64,000 nt of DNA. It comes from Gilichinskyi gelida (GTDB lineage: Bacteria > Acidobacteriota > Thermoanaerobaculia > Gp7-AA8). Positions 18,611 through 27,054 of the stretch are shown in pieces (the first letter of the stretch is position 1; each line of letters begins with the position of its first letter). The stretch covers positions 105,073 to 169,072 of the forward strand of contig JBBPII010000014.1 in assembly GCA_038040385.1 (NCBI GenBank), given 5' to 3'. The translations under genes were made by a program, and so were the position numbers. The notes beneath the pieces are model-generated. The model saw only the letters and a program-made list of their open reading frames with translations. It searched no databases and was not told where the DNA came from.

Positions 18611-21079
18611 CTAGTTCCCGCCGAAAATCGACCGCAGCAGCCGCCGGATCCCCCGCTCGCGTTTCGCTTTCTGCTGCTGCGGCGCCGTCGCCGGCTGGCC
18701 GGGCTGGCCCGGCTGCGGCGCCTCGAGGCCCGGCTCCACGCTTGCCATGCGCTGCTCGCGGAGGATCTCGTCGTCGCGCAGCGCCGACGGCTCGCCGGTG
18801 CCGGCGTGGATGGGGCAGACCGAGGCCGGCTCGGTGCCGGCGACGAAGATCTCGCCGCGCCTCTGCGGGCACCAGGGGGTGGCGAGCTGTCCCGACTCCG
18901 GATCGATCTCGCGGTCGACCACGTCGTCGGGGCGGCGCCACTCGACGTCGGGGACCAGGCCGGCGACGCGGTTCATGTGCGCGGCCCAGATGGGGACGCA
19001 GGCGTCGCCGCCGGCGAGGCGGATGCTCTTACCGTCGTCGAAGCCGACCCACACCAGCGACAGGATGCGCGGCGAGTAGCCGATGAACCATGCGTCGCGG
19101 TAGTTGCTGGTCGTGCCGGTCTTGCCGGCGAAGCGCCGCTCGAAGCCGAGCGACCGTGCGCGGCCGCCGGTGCCGTACGTGAAGACGTCCTTGAGGATGT
19201 CGTTCATCACGTAGCTGAGGCTCGCGGGCGCCACCCGACGCATCTTCACTTCGCGGCTCTCCAGCAGCGAGCCGTCGCGCCGGGAGACGGCGAGGATGGA
19301 GATGGGCTCGGCTTTCACGCCGAGGTTGGCGAAGGCGGAGTAGGCGTAGGCGATCTCCAGCGGGGTGACCTCGAACGCCCCGAGCGACACCGACGGATAC
19401 GGAGCGAGGCGCGACTCGATGCCGATGGCGCTCGCTTCCTTCACCACGTTCGGCACCCCGGCGTCGATGGCCGCGCGCACCGCGGGGATGTTGTACGAGT
19501 GCGCCAACGCCTCGCGCACCGTCACCGGCCCATGGAAGCGGAGGTCGTAGTTCTGCGGCGTCCACATCGCGTTGCCGACCTTCACGCTGATCGGCGAGTC
19601 GTCGAGCACCGTCGCCGCGGTGAGCGCCTGCTGACCGCGCTCGGGATCCATGGCCGCGATGTAGACGAACGGCTTGAAGAGCGATCCCGGCTGCCGGCGC
19701 GCCTGGATGGCGCGGTTGAACTGCGTCTTCGAGTAGTTGCGTCCGCCGACGAGCGCCTTCACGTAGCCCGTCCCGGGCTGGATGGTCAGCACCACGCCGT
19801 CCAGCGGCGTCGCCGACTTCCGCAGATACGAGTAGCGCTTGTTGAGTGACTCGATCCCGCTGTCGAGCGCCTGCTCGGCCGACCGCTGCATGATCATGTC
19901 GAGGGTGGTGAAGATGCGCAGCCCCTCGGTGCGGAACTGCGTTTCCGGATGCGCCTCCTTGAGCTGCTTGAGAACCAGGTCGACGAAGAACGGCGCGCTG
20001 CGCAAGGTCCTCGGGAATCGTGTGGTCGTCAGTGGCGCGGCAACGGCCTTCCGGTACTCCTCCTCGGAGATCTTGTTCTGCTCGCGCATGAGCCGGAGGA
20101 CGGTGTCGCGGCGCGGCTTGGCGCGCTCCGGGTATTTGAGTGGAGAGAGAACGTTCGGCGAGCGGATGATGCCGGCCAGGGTCGCCGCCTCGGGGAGAGT
20201 CAGATACGTGACGTGCTTGCCGAAGTAGACCTGCGACGCCTGTTCGACGCCGACGATCTGCACGGCGCCGTTCTGCCCGAGGTAGATCTCGTTCAGGTAG
20301 TTCTCGAGGATCTCCTCTTTCGCGTACTGCGCCTCGAGCAGCAGCGCCATGACCGCCTCGAGGATCTTGCGGCGCCAGGTGCGCTCGGGATTGAGATACA
20401 TGTTCTTGACGAGCTGTTGGGTGAGCGTCGAGCCGCCGTGCGTCCATGCCTTCTGGCGCAGATCGGTCATCAGCGCGCCGAGGGTGCCGCGGATGGAGAT
20501 GCCTTTGTGGTGGTAGAAGCTCTTGTCCTCGGTGGCGAGGATCGCTTCGGTCAGCACCTTCGGCACGGCGCTGAGCACGACGGGGACGCGGTCCTCCATC
20601 TCGTTGTTGTAGATCGAGGTGATCAGCTCCGGCTCGATGCGGACGCCGCGCAAGGCGACGCCGTCGTCGAGCCTGCGCACAGCGCGAACCTTCGCCCCCT
20701 CCAGATCGACGGTCACCGCCACCGCGCGAAACTCGACGTCCGGGTACTCGAAGTTCTGGAGATAGATCTCGAGATTGCCGTCGACGTATCGGTACTCGCC
20801 GGGATTGGCCACCCTCCCCCGCACCTCGTGGTATCCGACATGGTTGAGCTTCGGCTCGAGCAATGCGCGCGGATACGACATCCCCGGCACCAGCGGCGTG
20901 GCGTCGGAGTAGATGCGGCTCGGAAGGTCGAAGCGGCGCGTCGAGTCGAACCGCTTGGTGACGACGATGTAGGTGTAGCCGACGAATCCGATGAAGCCGA
21001 TGAAGACCACCATCACCAGGAAGGCGAGCCCGGCCGAGTGGCGCCAGAGGAAATCCTTGATGCGGGAGCGTTTAGCCAT
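18611..21079 (-). CDS. Bifunctional penicillin-binding protein, PBP1B type
   Basis: An 822-residue class A PBP that polymerises and cross-links peptidoglycan in the periplasm. There is an N-terminal membrane anchor (residues ~15-38), then a UB2H-like region (PSRIYSDATPLVPGMSY to EYRYVDGNLEIYLQNFEYPD) as in PBP1B. The GT51 domain has the catalytic Glu in AILATEDKSFYHHKGI and the GGSTLTQQLVKNMYL block. The transpeptidase domain has the Ser in QPGSLFKPFVYIAA, the SYN triad member (AHSYNIPAVR) and KTGT (FAGKTGTTSNYRDAWF). The tail is Gln/Pro/Lys-rich. It heads the mla-UDP-sugar block. Confidence 0.95.
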   Translation of the reverse strand: MAKRSRIKDFLWRHSAGLAFLVMVVFIGFIGFVGYTYIVVTKRFDSTRRFDLPSRIYSDATPLVPGMSYPRALLEPKLNHVGYHEVRGRVANPGEYRYVDGNLEIYLQNFEYPDVEFRAVAVTVDLEGAKVRAVRRLDDGVALRGVRIEPELITSIYNNEMEDRVPVVLSAVPKVLTEAILATEDKSFYHHKGISIRGTLGALMTDLRQKAWTHGGSTLTQQLVKNMYLNPERTWRRKILEAVMALLLEAQYAKEEILENYLNEIYLGQNGAVQIVGVEQASQVYFGKHVTYLTLPEAATLAGIIRSPNVLSPLKYPERAKPRRDTVLRLMREQNKISEEEYRKAVAAPLTTTRFPRTLRSAPFFVDLVLKQLKEAHPETQFRTEGLRIFTTLDMIMQRSAEQALDSGIESLNKRYSYLRKSATPLDGVVLTIQPGTGYVKALVGGRNYSKTQFNRAIQARRQPGSLFKPFVYIAAMDPERGQQALTAATVLDDSPISVKVGNAMWTPQNYDLRFHGPVTVREALAHSYNIPAVRAAIDAGVPNVVKEASAIGIESRLAPYPSVSLGAFEVTPLEIAYAYSAFANLGVKAEPISILAVSRRDGSLLESREVKMRRVAPASLSYVMNDILKDVFTYGTGGRARSLGFERRFAGKTGTTSNYRDAWFIGYSPRILSLVWVGFDDGKSIRLAGGDACVPIWAAHMNRVAGLVPDVEWRRPDDVVDREIDPESGQLATPWCPQRRGEIFVAGTEPASVCPIHAGTGEPSALRDDEILREQRMASVEPGLEAPQPGQPGQPATAPQQQKAKRERGIRRLLRSIFGGN

Positions 21080-21130
21080 CGCTTATTGAGGGTACCAACA
21101 AAGCGAGGCGCCGCGGCGTTCCGGCTCCAA

Positions 21131-21244
21131 GTGACGCCCTCACCCGGCCTTCGGCCACCCTCTCCCGCAAGCGGGAGAGGGGCCAAGTTGCCCTTCTCCC
21201 GCGTGAGCGGGAGAAGGTGCCCGAAGGGCGGATGAGGGCGTCAC
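21131..21244. repeat. Palindromic intergenic element, family A (copy 1)
   Basis: The outer arms GTGACGCCCTCA and TGAGGGCGTCAC pair at 21131-21142 and 21233-21244. Inside are two further hairpins, CTCTCCCGC...GCGGGAGAG and CTTCTCCCGC...GCGGGAGAAG. A second copy with the same modules lies at 55300-55413. The histidine kinase stop codon lies in the right outer arm. Confidence 0.88.
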
Positions 21245-23970
21245 GCTGTGGCGACTTCGAGCAGCCTGCAGAGCGCCGCGCGCAGCTCGCACATCTCGTA
21301 CGGCTTGACCAGCAGCGCGACGTTGGGGCGGGCGAGCCATTTCTCGAGGTTTCGCGCCTGCGCATGGCCGGAGGAGAAGAGAACCCGGAGGTCCGGCCAC
21401 CGGCGGACGATGCGATCGTAGACCTCGACGCCGTCGATGTCCGGCAGGCCGATGTCGAGGATGACGACGTCGGGCGAGAAGCGTTCGATGGCCGGCACTG
21501 TCTCGCCGCCGCTGTGCACGACGTGGACTTCGGCGCCCTCGATTTCCAGCAGCATGGCCACGCCCGCGGCGACTTCCGGCTCGTCCTCGACCAGGAGCAC
21601 GCGGCCGAGCGCCATCATCGGCGGCGCTACCACCACCGCGGGTGCCGCATCGGCGCAGCAGAGCGGCAGGAAGATATGGAACGTCGTGCCGGCGCCGGGC
21701 TCGCTCTCCACGAAGATGTGGCCGCCGCTGCGGGTCACGATCTGATACGAGACGGCGAGCCCGAGGCCCGTTCCTTCGCGCTTGGTGGTGTAGAGCGGCT
21801 CGAACACGTGAGCGAGCTGCCCCGAGCTGATGCCCGATCCGTTGTCGGTGACGCGGAAGTGGACGAAGCGGTCGGGCGTCTTCACCACGCCGAACGCGAA
21901 CGTCGATTCGCTCGTCGCGATCTCTGCGTGAACGGAGATTATGCTGCCCGCCTCGACCATGGCATCGCGCGAGTTGAACGCCATGTTGGTGAAGACCTGC
22001 GTGATCTGCTGCGGATCGCCGAGGACCCAGAAATCCTCGCCTTCGACATCGATGCGGAGGTCGACACGGCTGCCCAGCGTGGGGCGGATCTCGTCCGCCC
22101 ACTCCGCGAGCAGGCGTCGGACGTTCAGCGACTGCGGCGCCGTTTCCGCCGGGCGCATGTACCGCAGAATTTCCTCGGTGATCCTTCGTCCGCGGCGGAC
22201 CGCGCCGATGACGTTGGCCACGACGGGGCGCAACTCCTCGGACGCGCGGCCGGTGATGACCTCCGCGTTGGCCTGCACGCCCAACAGCACGTTGTTGAAC
22301 TCATGCGCGATCGAGCCGGCCAGCCGCCCGAGGCTGCTGAGGCGCTTGGCCTGCTCGAGCTGCTCGGCCATCTGCTTGCGCTCGGTGAGATCGATCATCG
22401 CGCCGAGGATGCGCACCGGCCGCTTCTCGCGATCGCGGACGATGTAGCCGCGGTCGAGTATGTTCGCGTAGCTGCCGTCGGCGCGGCGGAAGCGGTACTC
22501 GTGAGTGAACGAGAGCTGCCCCGACAAGATCGCCTCTCGGAATGACGCCGACAGCTCGGCGATGTCCTCCGGATGCACGAGCTCGCGAAAGGCTTCAACG
22601 GTCGTCCCGATCGTGCCCGGCGCATAGCCGAACAGTCGTTCGTAGCCCTCGCCGCGCCAGACGGCGCCGGTCAGCGTGTCGTGGTCCCAGATGGCATCGC
22701 TGGTCGCTCGCGCCAGGAGGCGGAAGCGCTCTTCGCTGTCGCGAAGGAGCTGCTCCGCATGTCTCTTCTCCGTGATGTCCTGGTTGGTTCCGAAGATTCG
22801 CCGATGGCCACGCTGGTCCTGCCCGAAACGGGCGTGACAACAGATGGTCTTTCCCGCGCCTGCGGGGGTCATGATGCGGATTTCCCACTCATGCGAGCCG
22901 CGGGCGAGCACTTCGGCCTCGATCTCCGAGAGACGCGGCCTGTCTTCCGGCACGACGCGCTCGGCAAAGTCGGAGAACGTGAGCGGCCGGCCGGTCCGCT
23001 CCACTCCGAACAGGCAGTAACTCTCGTCCGACCACCATAGGCGTCCGGTGTCGAGATTGAGCTCCCAGCTTCCCAGCTTGGCGATGCGTTGGGAGTCGGC
23101 GAGCTGCTCTTCATTGCGGCGGCGCTCGGCGTCGGCGCGCTCGCGCTTGGTGACGTCGCGCGCGAATCCGAGGAAGCCGACGTTTTCACCGTTGATGATC
23201 TGCGGCGAGAGCGAAGCCTCGAGGGCCAGTCGTCTTCCGCCGGCATCGCAGATGGTGGCCACGGTGAAGTCGAGCGATCCCGTGGTGAGCGCCTGCGCGA
23301 ATTGCTCGGCGGCCTGCGGGCGGTGGTCGGGGGCGATGAGGTCGACGAAGTCGCGCGCCAGCCACTCGCCGGCTGCGTATCCGGTCAGGCGGGTGAAGGC
23401 CGGATTCAGCGAGGTGATCTTCCGATCGCTGGTCAGAGTGAAGATGATGTCGTTGGCCTGCTCGACGATGCTGCGGTAGCGGGTCTCGGTCGCCTTCACA
23501 TCGCGCGTCCGCTGCTCCACGCAGTGTTCGAGCTCGTCGTTTGCCAGCTTCCGCGCGGTGATGTCGCGCGCCACCCAGAGCACCAACGACGAATTGATCG
23601 GCGAGACCGCGGCGCTGAACCACACCGTGCGGCCGTCGATGGGAAGCGAGTAGTCGTGATGAACCGTGCGCCGCTCCGCGAGCGCCGTGCGGATGCAGGC
23701 AACGAGGAGCGCCGCCGCCTCCGGCGGGAGGACGTCGGCGATGCGCCGTCCGATCAGTTCCTCCGACGGACGGTACCGAAGCTTCGTCTTCGTCTCGACC
23801 ACTTCGACGAACGTGCCGTCGGCGTCGAAGACGATGACGCGATCGTCCATCGACGACAGCGGCGCGCGCAGCTTGTTCTCCGTTCGGCGGAAGCGCTCGA
23901 TACCGCCGCGCGCCAGCGCGACCACCGAGCGGAAAATCCCCGGGAGAGTGGCTTTGGAGGGACGTCTCAC
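21241..23970 (-). CDS. Cytoplasmic multi-PAS hybrid histidine kinase
   Basis: A 909-residue sensor with no membrane segment. About four PAS modules occupy residues ~40-545: MDDRVIVFDADGTFVEVVET, RYRSIVEQANDIIFTLTSDR, LGSWELNLDTGRLWWSDESY and an RATSDAIWDHD segment. The histidine box is LAGSIAHEFNNVLLG (near 590), the ATP-binding domain has FRVTDNGSGIS and GTGLGLAVSYQIV, and the C-terminal receiver has LLVEDEPEV with the phospho-Asp in VVILDIGLPDIDGVEV. The fused receiver suggests output through another regulator, since no DNA-binding partner is adjacent. The stop codon lies in a family A palindrome. Confidence 0.93.
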   Translation of the reverse strand: MRRPSKATLPGIFRSVVALARGGIERFRRTENKLRAPLSSMDDRVIVFDADGTFVEVVETKTKLRYRPSEELIGRRIADVLPPEAAALLVACIRTALAERRTVHHDYSLPIDGRTVWFSAAVSPINSSLVLWVARDITARKLANDELEHCVEQRTRDVKATETRYRSIVEQANDIIFTLTSDRKITSLNPAFTRLTGYAAGEWLARDFVDLIAPDHRPQAAEQFAQALTTGSLDFTVATICDAGGRRLALEASLSPQIINGENVGFLGFARDVTKRERADAERRRNEEQLADSQRIAKLGSWELNLDTGRLWWSDESYCLFGVERTGRPLTFSDFAERVVPEDRPRLSEIEAEVLARGSHEWEIRIMTPAGAGKTICCHARFGQDQRGHRRIFGTNQDITEKRHAEQLLRDSEERFRLLARATSDAIWDHDTLTGAVWRGEGYERLFGYAPGTIGTTVEAFRELVHPEDIAELSASFREAILSGQLSFTHEYRFRRADGSYANILDRGYIVRDREKRPVRILGAMIDLTERKQMAEQLEQAKRLSSLGRLAGSIAHEFNNVLLGVQANAEVITGRASEELRPVVANVIGAVRRGRRITEEILRYMRPAETAPQSLNVRRLLAEWADEIRPTLGSRVDLRIDVEGEDFWVLGDPQQITQVFTNMAFNSRDAMVEAGSIISVHAEIATSESTFAFGVVKTPDRFVHFRVTDNGSGISSGQLAHVFEPLYTTKREGTGLGLAVSYQIVTRSGGHIFVESEPGAGTTFHIFLPLCCADAAPAVVVAPPMMALGRVLLVEDEPEVAAGVAMLLEIEGAEVHVVHSGGETVPAIERFSPDVVILDIGLPDIDGVEVYDRIVRRWPDLRVLFSSGHAQARNLEKWLARPNVALLVKPYEMCELRAALCRLLEVATA

Positions 23971-24100
23971 AGGGAGCGAATCAGCTCAAGGGCTGTGCCG
24001 GGGCGGAAAAGCAGCTAAGTCACTGAGAGAAAAGGAAATGGAAAGGACAGCCGCGGTGAGGGCGGCCGTCCAGTTGAGAGAAAGTGTCCGGGAAATGGAC

Positions 24101-24125
24101 GAGATCCTTCGCCGTCTTCGCGGCT
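24101..24125 (+). repeat. Left half of a family B palindromic repeat split by the IS110 element
   Basis: GAGATCCTTCGCCGTCTTCG then CGGCT matches the right arm of the family B elements near 58370 and 32213. The match breaks at CT (24124-24125) and resumes at 25575 beyond the IS. The 130 bases between the kinase start and this point hold an imperfect palindrome (GGACAGCCGC...GCGGCCGTCC, 24044-24072) and a 30-codon ORF with no recognisable product. Confidence 0.8.
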
Positions 24126-24126
24126 T

Positions 24127-25316
24127 CTAATGAACCTCCTGCAACGGGGTGAGCTGGAAGCCAAGAGTAGCCGCCTTTTGCTGCAATGAGTTGAAGAGTC
24201 TTTGCCGATAGCGTTCTTCGTAGTAATCGACGCCGGGGTCTCGATACGGAGTGCGGGTTTTGAGCATGGAGTAGAAGATGGTGGCGAGTTTGTGAGCCGT
24301 CGCTTTGATGGCGACCGCGCGTCCGTGCCGGGACTGGATTCGACGGAAGAAGGCACCGAGGGCGCACCGTGCTCGCTCCAAAGTCTGAGCTGCGAGCCGG
24401 AAGGCTTGAGCTGCGCGGTTGGGGTGAATGACGGGCGGCTTTTTGGCTGGCGGTCAGCCGCCGGTGATCCATTTGTTCGGGGAGAGAGCAAGCCAAGAGG
24501 CGAATTGACCTTGGCCAGGCCACGGGGTCATGTCTGTACCGGTTTCCGAAAGGATGGTCAGTCACACGCGTTGAGTTTCCTGCCGTACTCCTCGAACAGC
24601 TCGACGGCCTGACCAAGCGCGAACAGATGCTCGTGGCGATAGTTACCCATCAGAGCCTTGGCGATGGTTTGCTCCGAGTTCTTGCAGTTCGGCTCGCGCA
24701 TGGCAGCCAGTTCCTTCGGATCGCGCTGACCTTCGAGGATAGCGTGAATGATGCGAAGCCCGCTGACACCGGTGATGTCAGAGATCACCAGGTGCAGCTT
24801 CACATTCATCAGATCGAGAGCTTTCTGCATGTGCCGGATGTGATCGCTCGCATAGTCGATGAGCATCCGTCTCTGACGCATGAAGGCCCGCAGAGGAAGC
24901 ATCTCGGCATTCGGCCGGAATGCTCCGTCGAGCAGACCATGCGTATGCAGCTGCCGAATCCACTGACAGTCCACCACGTCAGTCTTCTTCTTGTTCCGCC
25001 GTCCGATGCTTCTCGAATCAACCAGTTTCGGCGCCAGTCCCCGCGTTTCGAGAACCTCGAACAGAGGAATCCAGTACACGCCGGTCGCTTCGATCGCCAC
25101 AGTCTTGATGCCGCATGCCACAAGCCACTCCGCCAGCTCGTAGAGATCCTCGGTGAATGTTCCGAACGCGCGAACGCATTGGTCGTCACGATCTTCCGGA
25201 ACAGATACCCAGTGTTGTTCGGAACCGGCGTCGATTCCGGCTGCGTCGGGGTTGACTACCATCAGTGGTCCGATAATCTTGCGCTTGGACCGGAGGACCC
25301 AAGGTCGTTTGGACAT
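24127..25316 (-). pseudogene. IS110-family transposase, internally deleted and frame-shifted
   Basis: From ATG 25316 the N-terminal DEDD/RuvC-like domain is well preserved: NPDAAGIDAGSEQHWVSVPE, VAIEATGVYWIPLFEVLE and KTDVVDCQWIRQLHTHGLL. That frame ends at 24558 after KLNACD. The C-terminal transposase_20 part resumes in another frame (ILSETGTDMTPWPGQGQFAS), hits a stop after KWITGG, and continues as ERARCALGAFFRRIQSRHGR to the end at 24127. Most of the region linking the two domains is gone. The catalytic N-terminal domain alone is not expected to transpose. Confidence 0.9.
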
Positions 25317-25573
25317 GAAACACTCTCCCGCAAAAGTGAATTTTTGCGGACCCGCAGCAGAAGACACAGATCAATGCACTCTTCTAAACGGGATCGCGAA
25401 CACGACTTCTGATCGTGCCGCGTCGCCAACGCGACTTCGGTCTTCCGGGACCAGGGACCATGCTCATGAACGGGCTCCTACCGCGCACCATTGCCGCGAC
25501 GGCCTCGACTGCGGAACCGCCCCAGCAGCATATTGGTTCATCACCCCTTCACCGGCGCGCGCGCCGTTAACCC
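25317..25573 (-). ncRNA. Non-coding left end of the IS110 element; candidate bridge RNA region
   Basis: This is a 257-base stretch upstream of the transposase start, inside the element, with no supported ORF. In IS110-family elements this position encodes the bridge RNA that guides target and donor choice. Short inverted words are visible (for example CCGCAAAA...TTTTTGCGG at 25328-25349). No guide loop was proven by eye, so the RNA is a family-based inference. Confidence 0.4.
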
Positions 25574-25587
25574 GCTCAGGATGACGG
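25574..25587 (+). repeat. Right half of the split family B repeat
   Basis: GCTCAGGATGACGG completes the repeat begun at 24101. It ends 27 bases before the acyl-CoA dehydrogenase start, so the promoter and leader of that gene must overlap the repeat and the IS end. Confidence 0.8.
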
Positions 25588-25614
25588 CGCCGTGCCTCGC
25601 TATACTTCGCGCCG

Positions 25615-27054
25615 ATGATCCCCGAGCCGCCGCGCGTCTCGTACTGGGAGGCCTCCCCGCACTTCCAACGGCTCTGCCGGCGCAGGCTCGGCGACGCGGC
25701 GTGGCGGTGGGCGGAGCCGCAGCTCGCTTCGATGGGCGAGCGCGCGGCGCTGGAGGTCGCGCCGCTCGCGGCGATCGCCGACCGCGAGTCGCCGCGCCTG
25801 GTTGGCAACCGCGTCGAGTACCACCCCGCCTACCGCGAGATGCAGCGCATCGCCTACGGCTCCGGCATGATCGCCATGAAGTACCCGCCCGCTCCCGATT
25901 CGACGTTCGTGAGCTTCGCCCTCGGATACCTCTTCGCCATGGCCGAGATGGGGCTGTACTGCCCGCTCTGCATGACCGACGGCGTGGCGCACGTGCTCAC
26001 GCGCTACGGCACGCGCGAGCAGATCGAGCGCGTCGTGCCGCATCTGGCGTCGACCGACCTCGACTCCCTCTGGACCGGCGGCATGTTCCTCACCGAGCGC
26101 GCCGGCGGCTCCGACGTCGGCGCGAACGAGACCGTCGCGCGCGGCGGCCGCCTCACGGGGCAGAAGTGGTTCTGCTCCAACGCCGACGCCGACGCCGTGC
26201 TCGTCACCGCGCGCCCCGAAGGCGCGCCCGACGGCATCCGCGGCATCCGCACCTACCTGATGCTGACGCGCGACAATCCCGGCATCACCATCGACAAGCT
26301 GAAAGAGAAGCTCGGCGTCCGCTCCATGCCGACGGGGGAGGTCACGCTGCGCGATGCGCCGGCCGAGGAGATCGGCGGCTTCGAGGCCATGGCGGAGATG
26401 CTGAATCTATCGCGGCTGTACAACGCCGTGGCCTCGGTCGCCGTCATCGGCCGCGCCATTCACGAGGCGCGCTGGTACGTCGAGCGGCGGCGCGCGTTCG
26501 GACGCCGCGTGGTCGAGTTTCCGCTGGTCGAGGAGACGCTCTTCGACCTCGAGGCCGAGCACCTCGGCGCGCTCCTGATGACGTTTGATGCGTTGTCGAC
26601 GGACGATCCGCGCCTGCTGCGCATGCTGACGCCGATCGTCAAGGCGGTGACCGGCAAGCTCGCGGTGCCGTGCGTGTCGGAGTGCATGGAGCTCATCGGC
26701 GGCAACGGCTACATCGAGGACCGGGTGATGCCGCGCCTGCTGCGCGACGCGCAGGTGCTGCCGATCTGGGAGGGGACGACGAACATCCTGGCGCTCGACA
26801 CGCTGCGCAGCGCGCGCAAGGAGGGAGCACACGAGCCGATGCTCGACCGCATCCGCGCGTCGTTTCCGGCGGACGCCCGCGCGCTCGAAGAGTCGTTCGC
26901 GTCGCTCGACGAGCGCCACGCACGGCGATGGATGGACGGGCTCGCACGCGCGTACGAGTTGACGTTGCTGAGCGAGATCGGCGAGATTGCTGCCCTGGAA
27001 CGATTGCGCGCGCGGCCGCTGGGCCTGGCGCCGGGAGCGAAGGTGATGCGATGA
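25615..27054 (+). CDS. Acyl-CoA dehydrogenase family protein (AidB-like)
   Basis: A 479-residue flavoprotein. The N-terminal region PAYREMQRIAYGSGMIAMKY, the FAD-contacting LTERAGGSDVGANETVA segment, and the C-terminal ECMELIGGNGYIEDRVMPRL and PIWEGTTNILALDTL blocks match the long-chain/AidB branch of acyl-CoA dehydrogenases. It may oxidise branched or unusual acyl-CoAs. Its last four bases overlap the ATG of the OPT transporter gene (ATGA), so the two are co-translated. Confidence 0.9.
   Translation: MIPEPPRVSYWEASPHFQRLCRRRLGDAAWRWAEPQLASMGERAALEVAPLAAIADRESPRLVGNRVEYHPAYREMQRIAYGSGMIAMKYPPAPDSTFVSFALGYLFAMAEMGLYCPLCMTDGVAHVLTRYGTREQIERVVPHLASTDLDSLWTGGMFLTERAGGSDVGANETVARGGRLTGQKWFCSNADADAVLVTARPEGAPDGIRGIRTYLMLTRDNPGITIDKLKEKLGVRSMPTGEVTLRDAPAEEIGGFEAMAEMLNLSRLYNAVASVAVIGRAIHEARWYVERRRAFGRRVVEFPLVEETLFDLEAEHLGALLMTFDALSTDDPRLLRMLTPIVKAVTGKLAVPCVSECMELIGGNGYIEDRVMPRLLRDAQVLPIWEGTTNILALDTLRSARKEGAHEPMLDRIRASFPADARALEESFASLDERHARRWMDGLARAYELTLLSEIGEIAALERLRARPLGLAPGAKVMR

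Larger units (their letters stand above)
24126..25576 (-). mobile_element. Degraded IS110-family insertion sequence
   Basis: The ~1.45-kb element is bounded on both sides by CT (24124-25 and 25575-76). Removing it rejoins GCGGCT with CAGGATGACGG to give exactly the family B repeat seen elsewhere in the window. This is the pattern expected of IS110 elements that recombine at a two-base core and make no target duplication. It has a long non-coding side upstream of the transposase (25317-25573) and nearly none downstream, the IS110-subgroup arrangement. The transposase is broken, so the element is probably immobile. Confidence 0.85.

Noticed and set aside
21131..21244. Family A palindrome as an intrinsic terminator
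   Set aside because: There is no T-run after any of the stems, and a second copy occurs elsewhere with the same internal modules, so a dispersed repeat explains it better.
24558..25316. Functional short IS110 transposase
   Set aside because: The C-terminal transposase_20 domain with its catalytic serine region is separated by a deletion, a frameshift and a stop codon, so the remaining N-terminal part is not expected to be active alone.
26670..27050. Longer start of the OPT transporter within the acyl-CoA dehydrogenase gene
   Set aside because: It adds 127 Arg/Ala-rich residues in the mirror composition of the dehydrogenase frame. ATG 27051 overlaps the upstream stop in the usual ATGA manner.
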